DNA of 64,000 nt from Clostridiales bacterium (GTDB lineage: Bacteria; Bacillota; Clostridia; Christensenellales; Borkfalkiaceae): contig DPGH01000010.1 in assembly GCA_003523255.1 (NCBI GenBank), positions 75,042-139,041 on the forward strand. The letters run 5' to 3'. A program made the translations under genes and the position numbers. The number at the start of each line of letters is the position of its first letter. The stretch's first letter is position 1. Below, piece by piece: positions 15,701-21,351 of the stretch. Below the pieces are notes generated by a model. It worked only from the letters and a program-made list of their open reading frames with translations. It had not been told where the DNA came from and did no database searches.

Positions 15701-15830
15701 GGTGGACTTTTTCAAAAACACTACGTTCGGGCGCGTGCTTAAATGGATACTTATAGCCGTAGCGGCAAGTATACTTATCCCCTTGCTTGTATCTTTAATC
15801 GTAAAAATCGTAAAGCGAATACGGGGTTAA
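12738..15830 (+). CDS. Giant secreted/anchored protein, candidate pIII-like adsorption protein (1030 aa)
   Basis: A signal peptide (basic start, hydrophobic core, PAKAEEE near residue 38) is followed by about 850 residues of beta-rich, Tyr/Asp-rich ectodomain. Near residues 900-930 there is a Gly/Ala-rich hydrophobic stretch (GGAAGLIFGGAAGAAAGAAG), and the protein ends in a membrane helix (ILIAVAASILIPLLVSLIV) with a basic tail KIVKRIRG. Export signal, long ectodomain, Gly-rich hydrophobic part and one C-terminal anchor is the plan of the filamentous-phage minor coat protein pIII, only more than twice as long. The next gene, four bases later, is a small polytopic protein as gene VI would be. 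No sequence match is claimed; a host-attachment surface protein is the general alternative. Confidence 0.6.
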   Translation: MNVKTKKRGIAALITIFIATAFIGALLLLVPPVRPAKAEEESKITPYQAYVGIDGTAKEVNSVNVSYILSNDLSQSLKNGCSDVHSNIGKTDEYTGTFRAVLSVRAKKDIYYQKAFPQSFGQELSTGKLNIESLPFYHLLGDSDVYCSYNSTEDITYNQGLTLIKGLTSGNFTVANDAALEASTFSSFNVSGEAFDNTYYYFAIAVNAVYNSRTTSGYVDITSTGYSLEIVAQSSRTNEQSEDGFTRYDFTVSDLCRYYLNNFKPSGNAKTTACMKALGYYSEQATTLTVKYIESPQFGVYTDRTRVLSMPNYYLLREDYATQWVYDKTEFKQLSDFNVVKVDTVTSVEGDSEKTYVTDKKIVRQATGYKYEYNKNNQATLTVEYTPFHYKDLFLRVYNNDGGADTALYSVDVYPIWTTALAGGKRKVTFKATDVQELCFGKCRWLVEFDGKGLKIDGFEGVAEVEYEYGEDGTSVTGFSLIFDEARENDLSKVSMKWCAKIVPDKDLDFYYTYLYTNPLTDASEKANYEFKTVQLEQTRKYSDIVSYTFNDLKKEAFYTEILSGLEYAEFDGRTYAVMTGEIENVIDYHFEDADKNAECNVKVKYRFNPIVKFTNSVDGTCKYRVFDTAYAQYKAEEFYSDIIPYGYRIVSYDNVGDPCFMFSNFNVFYPLTTDFTFNVRLEEGEARFYVVRANLSDEYPVTMEYLKRFKDSPFATLETFNGNVKVADYDLLNLTGDDIERMIGEENVSHIEFNKIPIKIRDGIRSDGKYYADENSIKVTANGTQFRIAFEYSYTYIKGIDSDGKADYFNVKLTPFSKWCEYFGKDWTILALSDAFTYSDEVPTDKLYGFFTVMTFKEEVSDFNSWFKEYTASGACAFFSKQEIRGSDFYRFMRNNPTLLTVAGGAAGLIFGGAAGAAAGAAGGAALQFSILSAAESLNSDNGTYYSYFLYLDGTTDKAYTSHNGATDYNDTEGAFGNKVQKVAASVVDFFKNTTFGRVLKWILIAVAASILIPLLVSLIVKIVKRIRG

Positions 15831-15834
15831 GTCT

Positions 15835-16161
15835 ATGAAGATAGGGGCGTTTATCAGTTCGATAATAACCTTTATAATCGCGGCGGTAGCAACGTACGTA
15901 GTATATAACTTTACAAACGGCGCAGAGGGCGATGAATGGGCGGGGCTTGCAACCGTGATACTGTTGCCTATCGTGCTGATAATTTACGTAATACTTGCGG
16001 GGACGCTCATAGGAACGTTGATAACCTCGATAAACGGGGCGTTCTCGCAAATAACCGCGATAAAGGTAATATGTATAATCATACTTGCGTTCACGGTGGG
16101 GCTAATCGTTTTCAACGCGATACACGGCGTAAACGCATACAACAAAATTTTTATTAAATAA
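15835..16161 (+). CDS. Small three-helix membrane protein, candidate pVI-like
   Basis: 108 residues with three hydrophobic helices (about 5-27, 38-65 and 74-97) and few charges. It sits four bases after the giant anchored protein. In filamentous phages a polytopic protein pVI follows and partners pIII at the virion end. Position and topology support that reading; the sequence itself gives no proof. It could instead be a coat protein. Confidence 0.55.
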   Translation: MKIGAFISSIITFIIAAVATYVVYNFTNGAEGDEWAGLATVILLPIVLIIYVILAGTLIGTLITSINGAFSQITAIKVICIIILAFTVGLIVFNAIHGVNAYNKIFIK

Positions 16162-16175
16162 GGAGAAAAGAGAAA

Positions 16176-16781
16176 ATGAGTTTATTTAAAAGAAAAGAAG
16201 TAAAACCGGCGAAAACCAAAAAGGCAAAGACCGTGGCGAAACCCGCCGCGCCGAAGAAAAAGACCTCGAAAACGAAAAAGACCTCGAAGTCAGGCACGAG
16301 CAAAAAACCCGCTACCGCGAAGAAGCCGGCAGAGAAAAAGACCTCGAAGTCTACCTCGAAGTCCGGAAAACCGAAAACTTCCGCGACGTCGCGGAAAACG
16401 GGAAGCAACATCGGTAAGGTTTATCGGGGAAGAACGAAATACATAGACAAGGAAAACAAACTCGAACGAAACTACGTCGTTGTCGTGGACGACGGAAACA
16501 ACGTAACTATTTCTAAACTGAAATCGATTAAAATCGTTGACATAAACGGGAAGAACGCGGATAAAGCGTTAGTCGAAATAAATTCGACCCGGTACGGTTT
16601 AACGAAACGTACGGGCGTAGATTTTCAAAGGTTCGACAAAAACAGAATGTCGGGAAAAGAATTAAACCTTAAAGATAAAGACGTTTTTCCGGAAGGGAAA
16701 GAGAGGTTTAAACTCGGGAGCCACGACACGAATCGGGCGATAAAGCATACGGAAAAAGGGCAAAAAAAAGGGGACGATTAA
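16176..16781 (+). CDS. Basic tail-plus-globular protein of unknown function (201 aa)
   Basis: Starts with AAGGAG upstream. Residues 1-75 are Lys/Ser/Thr/Pro/Ala low complexity (repeats such as KKTSKTKKTSKSG), a histone-like tail able to bind DNA or RNA. Residues 80-200 form a compact beta-rich domain (IGKVYRGRTKYI, then NYVVVVDDGNNVTISKLKSI) that looks vaguely like PemK/MazF-type folds, but no catalytic residues can be assigned. It ends exactly inside the terminator stem of the minus-strand RNA. Possible roles are genome binding in the virion or RNA binding. Confidence 0.55.
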   Translation: MSLFKRKEVKPAKTKKAKTVAKPAAPKKKTSKTKKTSKSGTSKKPATAKKPAEKKTSKSTSKSGKPKTSATSRKTGSNIGKVYRGRTKYIDKENKLERNYVVVVDDGNNVTISKLKSIKIVDINGKNADKALVEINSTRYGLTKRTGVDFQRFDKNRMSGKELNLKDKDVFPEGKERFKLGSHDTNRAIKHTEKGQKKGDD

Positions 16782-16901
16782 AAATAATCGTCCCGGGCAA
16801 CAAATAATAATTATTTGCCCCCAGAAGAAACGGCAAAGCCGTTTCAGCTTGCGAGGTCGGAACAAAGCCGACAACTGACCGAAGTCAGGTTCGCTACCTT
16901 G
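16762..16901 (-). ncRNA. Candidate small non-coding RNA, antisense to the phage operon (about 140 nt)
   Basis: From the promoter at 16936-16908 the minus strand reads a series of perfect hairpins. CTGAC-TTCG-GTCAG has a stable cUUCGg loop. GTCGG-CTTTGTT-CCGAC follows; both are enclosed by GCGA/TCGC. Then come GAAACGGC-TTT-GCCGTTTC, a GGGCAA/TTGCCC stem, and the terminator GGGACGATTA-TTTT-TAATCGTCCC followed by CTTTTTTTT. No ORF of any length is present. It lies between the basic protein and the Zot-like gene. Two roles are possible: a trans-acting regulator, or the RNA primer for complementary-strand synthesis, which on a plus-sense viral strand must have this orientation. Confidence 0.72.
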
Positions 16902-16907
16902 TAGACT

Positions 16908-16936
16908 ATTATATGATAGCGAGCCGAAAAAGTCAA
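16908..16936 (-). promoter_or_regulatory. Promoter of the minus-strand small RNA
   Basis: On the minus strand TTGACT (16936-16931), 17-base spacer, TATAAT (16913-16908). Near consensus, and placed exactly before a chain of hairpins that ends in a terminator. Confidence 0.8.
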
Positions 16937-16954
16937 CGAAAATAAACAAAAAAA

Positions 16955-17800
16955 ATGATAACGATAATTTTCGGCGTACCGAGAGTAGGAAAAACGTGTT
17001 ATATGACCCATATTTTAACCGAAACGGCGTTTGACAGAGAGCGCAACCGCGCCATGCGCACCGCGATAACGGATAAAATCAACGGCGGGTTCGAGCGTTT
17101 GACGATTCCGCAGCATTGCGTAAGCGCGAACTATGACCTGACAATGAAAAAGTTCGGATACAGTCCTCGATACAACCGCCTTATAAACCCCTACCGTTTA
17201 GGGTACGCAAACGAACATGTAAAAACGCACTTTAACTTTCCGTATGAAGCGATAGGAATAGACGAAGCGCAAAAATACTTAAATTCGCGGGCGTATGCGA
17301 ATTTTCCGGAATGGCAATCGCGTTGGTACGAACAGCACGGACACAACCATTTAGATATATACCTTGCCGCGCAACGCCCTAAACTTATCGACGTCAATAT
17401 AAGGGAACTTGCGAGGTTTGAAGAGATAGTCAGACTTGACAAGTTTTACGACCGAAACGGAAGGATAAAGCGGTTAAAATGGGTAATACGGGAGATAGAC
17501 AATTGCGCCGCCCTCGAAGCGTACATGGAGAGCGGAAAGAAAGACCGGAGCCTGTACGCGTTGAAAACGGTAACGGCGGACTATAACGTATTCGACTGTT
17601 ATAAATCGACGTCGTGCGAACCGGAGTTTTACCGCGGGCACATGTCGGAGAACTTCGACCTGAAAATAAGCGAACCGATAGAAGACAGTTACAAAGGATA
17701 TATTAAGTATCAGAAGGAGCACGAGGAAACAATGCCGAAAGGATACTTAAAGAAGTCCGGCGGAAGTAAAAACGACAAGGGGGAAAAGGGGATTGCCTGA
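16955..17800 (+). CDS. Zot-like morphogenesis ATPase (filamentous-phage pI-type)
   Basis: 281 residues. The N terminus is a Walker A motif GVPRVGKTC, and a Walker B-like AIGIDEAQ comes at about residue 105. The segment NFPEWQSRWYEQHGHNHLDIYLAAQRP fits the Zot (zonular occludens toxin) domain, the assembly ATPase that drives extrusion of filamentous phages. The usual transmembrane segment after the ATPase domain is not seen, so it may need a membrane partner. No good ribosome-binding site lies before the ATG (AACAAAAAAA), unlike other genes of the element. It overlaps the next gene. Confidence 0.82.
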   Translation: MITIIFGVPRVGKTCYMTHILTETAFDRERNRAMRTAITDKINGGFERLTIPQHCVSANYDLTMKKFGYSPRYNRLINPYRLGYANEHVKTHFNFPYEAIGIDEAQKYLNSRAYANFPEWQSRWYEQHGHNHLDIYLAAQRPKLIDVNIRELARFEEIVRLDKFYDRNGRIKRLKWVIREIDNCAALEAYMESGKKDRSLYALKTVTADYNVFDCYKSTSCEPEFYRGHMSENFDLKISEPIEDSYKGYIKYQKEHEETMPKGYLKKSGGSKNDKGEKGIA

Positions 17801-18236
17801 TTTTCATAAAAACGACCTTATAGACGAAACGCTCGAAAGATATTACGAAACGTTTAAATGTACGCTCGACACGTTGGACTTCGTACCGTCTAAAACGAAC
17901 TCATATATATTAAAGTATATAGACAAGAATTTAAGGAAGACGTTCCGGAAAGTAAATAAAGAGGAACGTATGTACCAAAAAGAAATAAAACGCGCGAAAA
18001 AGGCGGAAATAAAGGCGGAGAAAGAGGAAGAAAGGAGCGTACGTCGTGCGGCGAGAAAAGAGGCGCAGGCGGCTAAAAAAGCCGAAAAGCGGCGCAAAAA
18101 GGAAGAGCGCGAGAGAACGAGAAAAGCAAAACGCGCAAAGCCTGTAACGGGCACGCAGGGCGGCGTGCAACCTCTGTCAGCAGAGGCAAAGTTAAAAAAA
18201 ATCTTCGGGAAGCGGCAAAAAAACGGGGGAGCGTAG
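17793..18236 (+). CDS. Lys/Arg/Glu-rich coiled-coil protein (147 aa)
   Basis: TTG start overlapping the Zot-like stop, with AAGGGG upstream. Residues 1-60 look globular (ETLERYYETFKCTLDTLDF); residues 65-125 are an uninterrupted highly charged helix (KRAKKAEIKAEKEEE and similar). It may be the membrane or coiled-coil partner of the ATPase, as gene I products are often split. No family is recognised. The stop lies within a strong hairpin. Confidence 0.55.
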   Translation: MPDFHKNDLIDETLERYYETFKCTLDTLDFVPSKTNSYILKYIDKNLRKTFRKVNKEERMYQKEIKRAKKAEIKAEKEEERSVRRAARKEAQAAKKAEKRRKKEERERTRKAKRAKPVTGTQGGVQPLSAEAKLKKIFGKRQKNGGA

Positions 18237-18256
18237 GCGACCGTTTTGCCGCTTCC
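18208..18256 (+). terminator. Long hairpin over the end of the coiled-coil gene
   Basis: GGAAGCGGCAAAA (18208-18220) and TTTTGCCGCTTCC (18244-18256) are exact reverse complements (13 bp), with an inner CGG/CCG. There is no T-run after it, so it may be an RNA stability element or processing site rather than a true terminator. Confidence 0.5.
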
Positions 18257-18296
18257 GAGGGGGCGAAAAGTTATAATCGTCCCGCATGGCAAAGGA

Positions 18297-18401
18297 TAAG
18301 ATATCGCCGTAGCAAAGCGCAGGCGAATATCTTACCGAAAGACGGATATAACCCTAACAAAACCGAATTTTTGCCGTAGCAAGTGCGTAGGCAAAAATTC
18401 G
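18297..18401 (+). other. Two tandem hairpins with different stems and a shared loop
   Basis: Hairpin A: TAAGATATCGCC (18297-18308) with GGCGAATATCTTA (18322-18334, one bulged A), loop GTAGCAAAGCGCA. Hairpin B: CGAATTTTTGCC (18364-18375) with GGCAAAAATTCG (18390-18401), loop GTAGCAAGTGCGTA. Apart from the closing GCC/GGC the stems have unrelated sequence but equal length, while the loops are nearly the same. This is covariation within one locus and points to a protein- or RNA-binding element, or a replication/packaging signal. Confidence 0.75.
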
Positions 18402-18449
18402 CCGTTTAACTCCCCGGGAACGCCCGGGCGAAAAAATCGGAGCAAAAAA

Positions 18450-18785
18450 ATGGACGAGAAAAAAAGTATAAACGTATACGATATTTCGGTACTCGACGAC
18501 TTCGACGCGGTGGCTTCGGCGGCGCGTCTTTTACTCGTGTATATGCAACTCCGCGACGAATGCAATAAAATAAAGATAAGCAAAAGCGCGCTGTCAAACG
18601 AACTCGGCGCCGGATACAGAACGGTAACCGACTGGATAAATAAACTCCGCCGGGGCGGCGCGATAAAGTACAAATACAACGGCGAAACGATATTGAATCC
18701 GCACTTCTATTATTGCGGTACGGAAACGAATTTTAACCGAGCAAAAACCGAGTGGGAAGGTTTTCCCGCGATACATAATATATAA
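18450..18785 (+). CDS. Winged-helix protein, possible RepL-like replication initiator
   Basis: 111 residues; GGAG lies seven bases upstream. The middle is a winged helix (KISKSALSNELGAGYRTVTDWINKLRRGG) followed by a short beta wing (AIKYKYNGETILNPHFYYCG). The wing and the NP-x-F-Y-Y-x-G signature are reminiscent of Gram-positive plasmid RepL proteins, which have a winged helix then a (V/L)NP motif. If so, it is the only replication protein candidate in the element. A simple transcription regulator is the alternative. Confidence 0.5.
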   Translation: MDEKKSINVYDISVLDDFDAVASAARLLLVYMQLRDECNKIKISKSALSNELGAGYRTVTDWINKLRRGGAIKYKYNGETILNPHFYYCGTETNFNRAKTEWEGFPAIHNI

Positions 18786-18839
18786 AACAGATATAACATA
18801 AACCGCCGTGAAAGCGGCAAGGCGTTTTTCTCACAACAA

Positions 18840-19376
18840 CTACATATACGGGGAGTTAATATCGTTGCGTCGGTTCTCTCCAAACCAAAAACCGTAGGTC
18901 AGGACGAAGACGTCGGCGGGCAGACCTAAGAAGCAACCGGAAAGAACAGCCCATAGATAACGAGAAAAACGGTACGCGCATATCGCGCCGTGCGAGTCGG
19001 GAAGCGCACGTTAAATATGCTACACGGGGTGGGGTCGCTTCCGAAAGGAAAGGATTGAGCAAAGTCGAAAGGTTAGCGACGTCGGCGTGCGGGCATGCGC
19101 TCGTATACAACAGGTCAAAACAAGCGTGCGAAGGCTGCGCTATACGCAGTAAAGCACCAACAGCCGCCCCCTTGCTAAAAAGAAGCCTTTTTGACAAGGG
19201 GGTAGTCTGTCCTTTTTTAATTATAAAGGGAAAACTGCGCCTTGCTCCGGCAGACGGTACCGCAGTATAGCGCTGCGAAAAAAGTCCGTCCGTCCACGGT
19301 AAAAGGCTTCCGTAAAATAGGCGCTTTCGGCTTTTGAGAGACACCACGAAAAAGCCGTACGGTTGTACGGCTTTTC
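18840..19376 (+). ncRNA. Candidate large structured RNA next to the right attachment site
   Basis: About 540 bases without a credible ORF but dense in helices. TAGGTC/GACCTA (18895, 18923) encloses GACG-AAGA-CGTC and is flanked by GTTCTCTCC/GGAAAGAAC. CGTGCG/CGCACG (18989, 19005). GTCGCT/AGCGAC (19034, 19075) encloses TCC-GAAA-GGA. CTGCG-CTATA-CGCAG (19135-19149). CCCCCTTG/CAAGGGGG (19167, 19195) has an inner AAAAAG/CTTTTT. CGCAG-TATAGCG-CTGCG (19261-19277). A terminator hairpin closes it. The CTATA and TATAG loops are complementary, as in a kissing interaction. Size and mobile-element setting recall large ornate RNAs such as ROOL and GOLLD, but no family match can be claimed by eye. Confidence 0.55.
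19350..19376 (+). terminator. Terminator at the end of the structured region
   Basis: AAAAGCCGTAC (19350-19360), loop GGTT, GTACGGCTTTT (19365-19375): an 11-bp perfect stem ending in T residues. It can act in both directions. Confidence 0.75.
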
Positions 19377-19455
19377 TGCTTCCGATAGTTGTCAAATAAA
19401 ACGTAAAAAGGCATTTCGTTAGTGTTTTTCTAATGATTTAAGGTGTCAACCTTGC

Positions 19456-19576
19456 TTCGAATCCCGTAGGGGTCACCAAAAACGGTGGTTTTTGATTAAA
19501 AAACGGTCAAAAATCACCGTTTTTTTGTTTTAAACCCCTATTTTAACCGCAAAAGGTTGTCAAAAAAGTTGTCAAA
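19456..19576 (+). repeat. attR: 121-bp direct repeat, distal copy
   Basis: Copy of 5818-5938 with two substitutions. It contains only the last part of a tRNA-Glu gene (from the T-loop to CCA) and no 5' half, so it is the original chromosomal 3' end displaced by integration. GTTGTCA heptamers occur at 19556 and 19568, and another lies at 19388 outside the repeat. Confidence 0.92.
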
Positions 19577-19625
19577 TCTGTTTTTAAACCACCATTTAAC
19601 TATAAGACAGTCATCAAATTTGCTT

Positions 19626-20417
19626 TTATTTCAGCACTTTGCGTATAATTGCAAACTGTATGCTTTTCGGCAAGGCGTTAAACGTCATAAGCAAAAAGTT
19701 ACGGTTTACGGGGTAAGCGAAACGCGGGTGCTTTTTGCGTAAAATTTTTAAAGTCATTGCCGCTATTTTTTCTGGCGGTATTTTTTTTGCTTCGACTTTA
19801 TCGACTATTTTTTTAAACTTTTTTGACTGAAATTTATATCTTTTTGTATTTTCGCAAAACCTGTTAAGCGCGGTAGTCGAAACGTCAAGCATACCCGTAT
19901 CGACCGCACCTGCGCGGATGACCGAAACGTATATGCCGGACAGTTGCATTTCCATTCTTAATGAAAAGGCGTATTTATCGAGCGCGGCTTTGCTTACGGC
20001 ATAAAGCCCGGTAAACGGCAAAGGAGAAAGCGGGGCAAGTTCGCTCGTTGTCATTACTATTCTGCCGCCCGTGGCGACAAAGGGTGCAAAAACCCGATTT
20101 ACCCGCGCCGCGCCGAGAAAGTTTATTTTAATAACCCTTTCAAACTTTTCCTCGGACATTTCTATCAAAGAGTCAAGCGCGTAAACGCCTGCAAAATGAA
20201 TTATTGCAAACAACTCTTTCGTGATTGCGCTGACTTTTTGCGCGGCAGAACAAACGCTTTCTTCGTTCGTTACGTCCGCGCAAATGGGAATAACGTTCTC
20301 CTCCGGTTCTTTTACGTTTTTATCCATGGCAAAAACGCAAAAGCCCTCGCTTTTAAGTTTTTTTACGGTAGCGTAGCCCATTCCGCCGTACGCGCCGGTT
20401 ATCAATACGTATTTCAT
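19626..20417 (-). CDS. Short-chain dehydrogenase/reductase
   Basis: 263 residues. The Rossmann motif TGAYGGMG is at the N terminus, HFAGVY matches the NAG region, and the catalytic set is S (MTTSE) with YAVSK. It is a classical-type SDR; substrate cannot be read from sequence. The C-terminal 60 residues are basic and hydrophobic, as in sterol- or lipid-acting members. It lies right after attR and is host DNA. It is divergent from the AraC remnant next to it. Confidence 0.88.
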   Translation of the reverse strand: MKYVLITGAYGGMGYATVKKLKSEGFCVFAMDKNVKEPEENVIPICADVTNEESVCSAAQKVSAITKELFAIIHFAGVYALDSLIEMSEEKFERVIKINFLGAARVNRVFAPFVATGGRIVMTTSELAPLSPLPFTGLYAVSKAALDKYAFSLRMEMQLSGIYVSVIRAGAVDTGMLDVSTTALNRFCENTKRYKFQSKKFKKIVDKVEAKKIPPEKIAAMTLKILRKKHPRFAYPVNRNFLLMTFNALPKSIQFAIIRKVLK

Positions 20418-20603
20418 TTTATAATCCTTTTTTACATTATATATTTTTCGCGCGTAAAAAGCAATTAAAGCGGCAATCGCATTTTTGCGTAAAAAAATTT
20501 TTTAATTATAAAGTTTTAAAAATCGCTATATAAATTTTAAAATAAACAAGACAAAAACGTAAGTTGTATTATAATTTAAATAAAGGATAAAATCGAAGTA
20601 CAG

Positions 20604-21096
20604 ATGTTTACAATCTCAAAAAAAATTCCGGTAAGAGAGTTTGAAAAATATTACTCCGACATACAAGCCGAAATACACGTTTGGTCGGAAAAAGTCGTAA
20701 CCCCGCACGGGCATGATTACTACGAAATCGCAATTTGCGAACGGGGAAAACTTCTTCACGTAAAAAACGGACAACCATAGAAATACCACGCTTGCTTTCG
20801 TAACGATAGAAAAAGGTGAGAGAGATTTTTCGTTTTTTCGTAACCATACGGCAGATTACCACCTGTTTCTCGACAGTGCGATAAGGCTTCCTTTTCAGGT
20901 ACACCCGACGAAAGAATTCAGCAGAAAAAAATTCAATAGCGAATACGGTAAAACCGAAGCGTGGCTTGTGGTAGAAACGAGAGAAAACGCAAAACTGTAT
21001 TTCGGTTTTAAAGACAAAATAACTAAAGAAGAATTGTCAGCACTCGAAGAGAAAAGCGAAACGGAAAAGAATATAATGGGCAGCCTTTTTAAATAA
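20604..21096 (+). pseudogene. Fused remnant: AraC-type regulator N-terminus plus mannose-6-phosphate isomerase end
   Basis: A 58-codon frame from ATG 20604 reads like the cupin domain of an AraC-family regulator (KIPVREFEKYYSDIQAEIH, then VTPHGHDYYEIAICERG) and stops at a TAG. In another frame the regulator-like sequence goes on (FVTIEKGERDFSFFRNH), then switches within a few residues to mannose-6-phosphate isomerase sequence (LDSAIRLPFQVHPTKEF, later YGKTEAWLVVETR) up to 21096. There are no HTH and no complete isomerase. Best explained as a deletion that joined two genes, plus a frameshift. Confidence 0.7.
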
Positions 21097-21103
21097 AAAT
21101 TCG

Positions 21104-21140
21104 CCCTCCTTGAAAAAAGCGGGGGCGTTTTATTTTTCTT
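21104..21140 (+). terminator. Terminator after the remnant
   Basis: CGCCCTC pairs with GGGGGCG around an A-rich loop, followed by TTTTATTTTT. Confidence 0.65.
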
Positions 21141-21279
21141 TCAACATGAAAAAAAGTCCGTAAAAATCGTAAAAACTTTTCGTTTACAAGCGGCTCTTTC
21201 TGGGATATAATAAATATAGTTATATTTGATACGTTTTTGCAAAAATACATATATCTGATATAAATTATAAAATTATCTA

Positions 21280-21308
21280 TTGCCAAACGCTTAAACCTAT
21301 TGTAAAAT
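21280..21308 (+). promoter_or_regulatory. Promoter of the amidohydrolase operon
   Basis: TTGCCA (21280-21285), 17-base spacer, TAAAAT (21303-21308), 44 bases before the ATG at 21352. The bases before it (21141-21279) are very A/T-rich and otherwise featureless. Confidence 0.65.
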
Positions 21309-21351
21309 ACAAGCGAAAATGAAAATTGTTGCAACTAAAAAGGAGAATTTT

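Larger units (their letters stand above)
5818..19576. mobile_element. Integrated inovirus-like element (prophage) in tRNA-Glu
   Basis: The element is bounded by 121-bp direct repeats (5818-5938 and 19456-19576) and its unit length is 13,638 bp. It has an integrase next to the tRNA, a repressor arm on the minus strand, and an operon on the plus strand. The gene order giant signal-peptide/anchor protein, small multi-helix membrane protein, basic protein, Zot-like ATPase resembles gene III-VI-I of filamentous phages. No tail, capsid, terminase or conjugation gene is seen. No HUH replication protein or obvious major coat protein was recognised, so 'inovirus-like' is an inference. A satellite or a phage-plasmid of another type remains possible. 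Confidence 0.8.

Noticed and set aside
16250..16360. Short repeats AAGACCTCGAAG as a possible CRISPR-like or iteron array
   Set aside because: They are codon repeats for Lys-Thr-Ser within the basic protein, with irregular spacing and no spacers.
19341..19380. Group II intron domain V-like sequence (AGCCGTAC...GTACGGCT)
   Set aside because: It is a plain 11-bp terminator hairpin without the domain V bulge and AGC triad context, and no reverse transcriptase is present.
18856..19395. Open frames on both strands in the region next to attR (179 and 71 codons)
   Set aside because: No ribosome-binding sites and no protein-like composition; the region is dominated by base-paired segments including a terminator.
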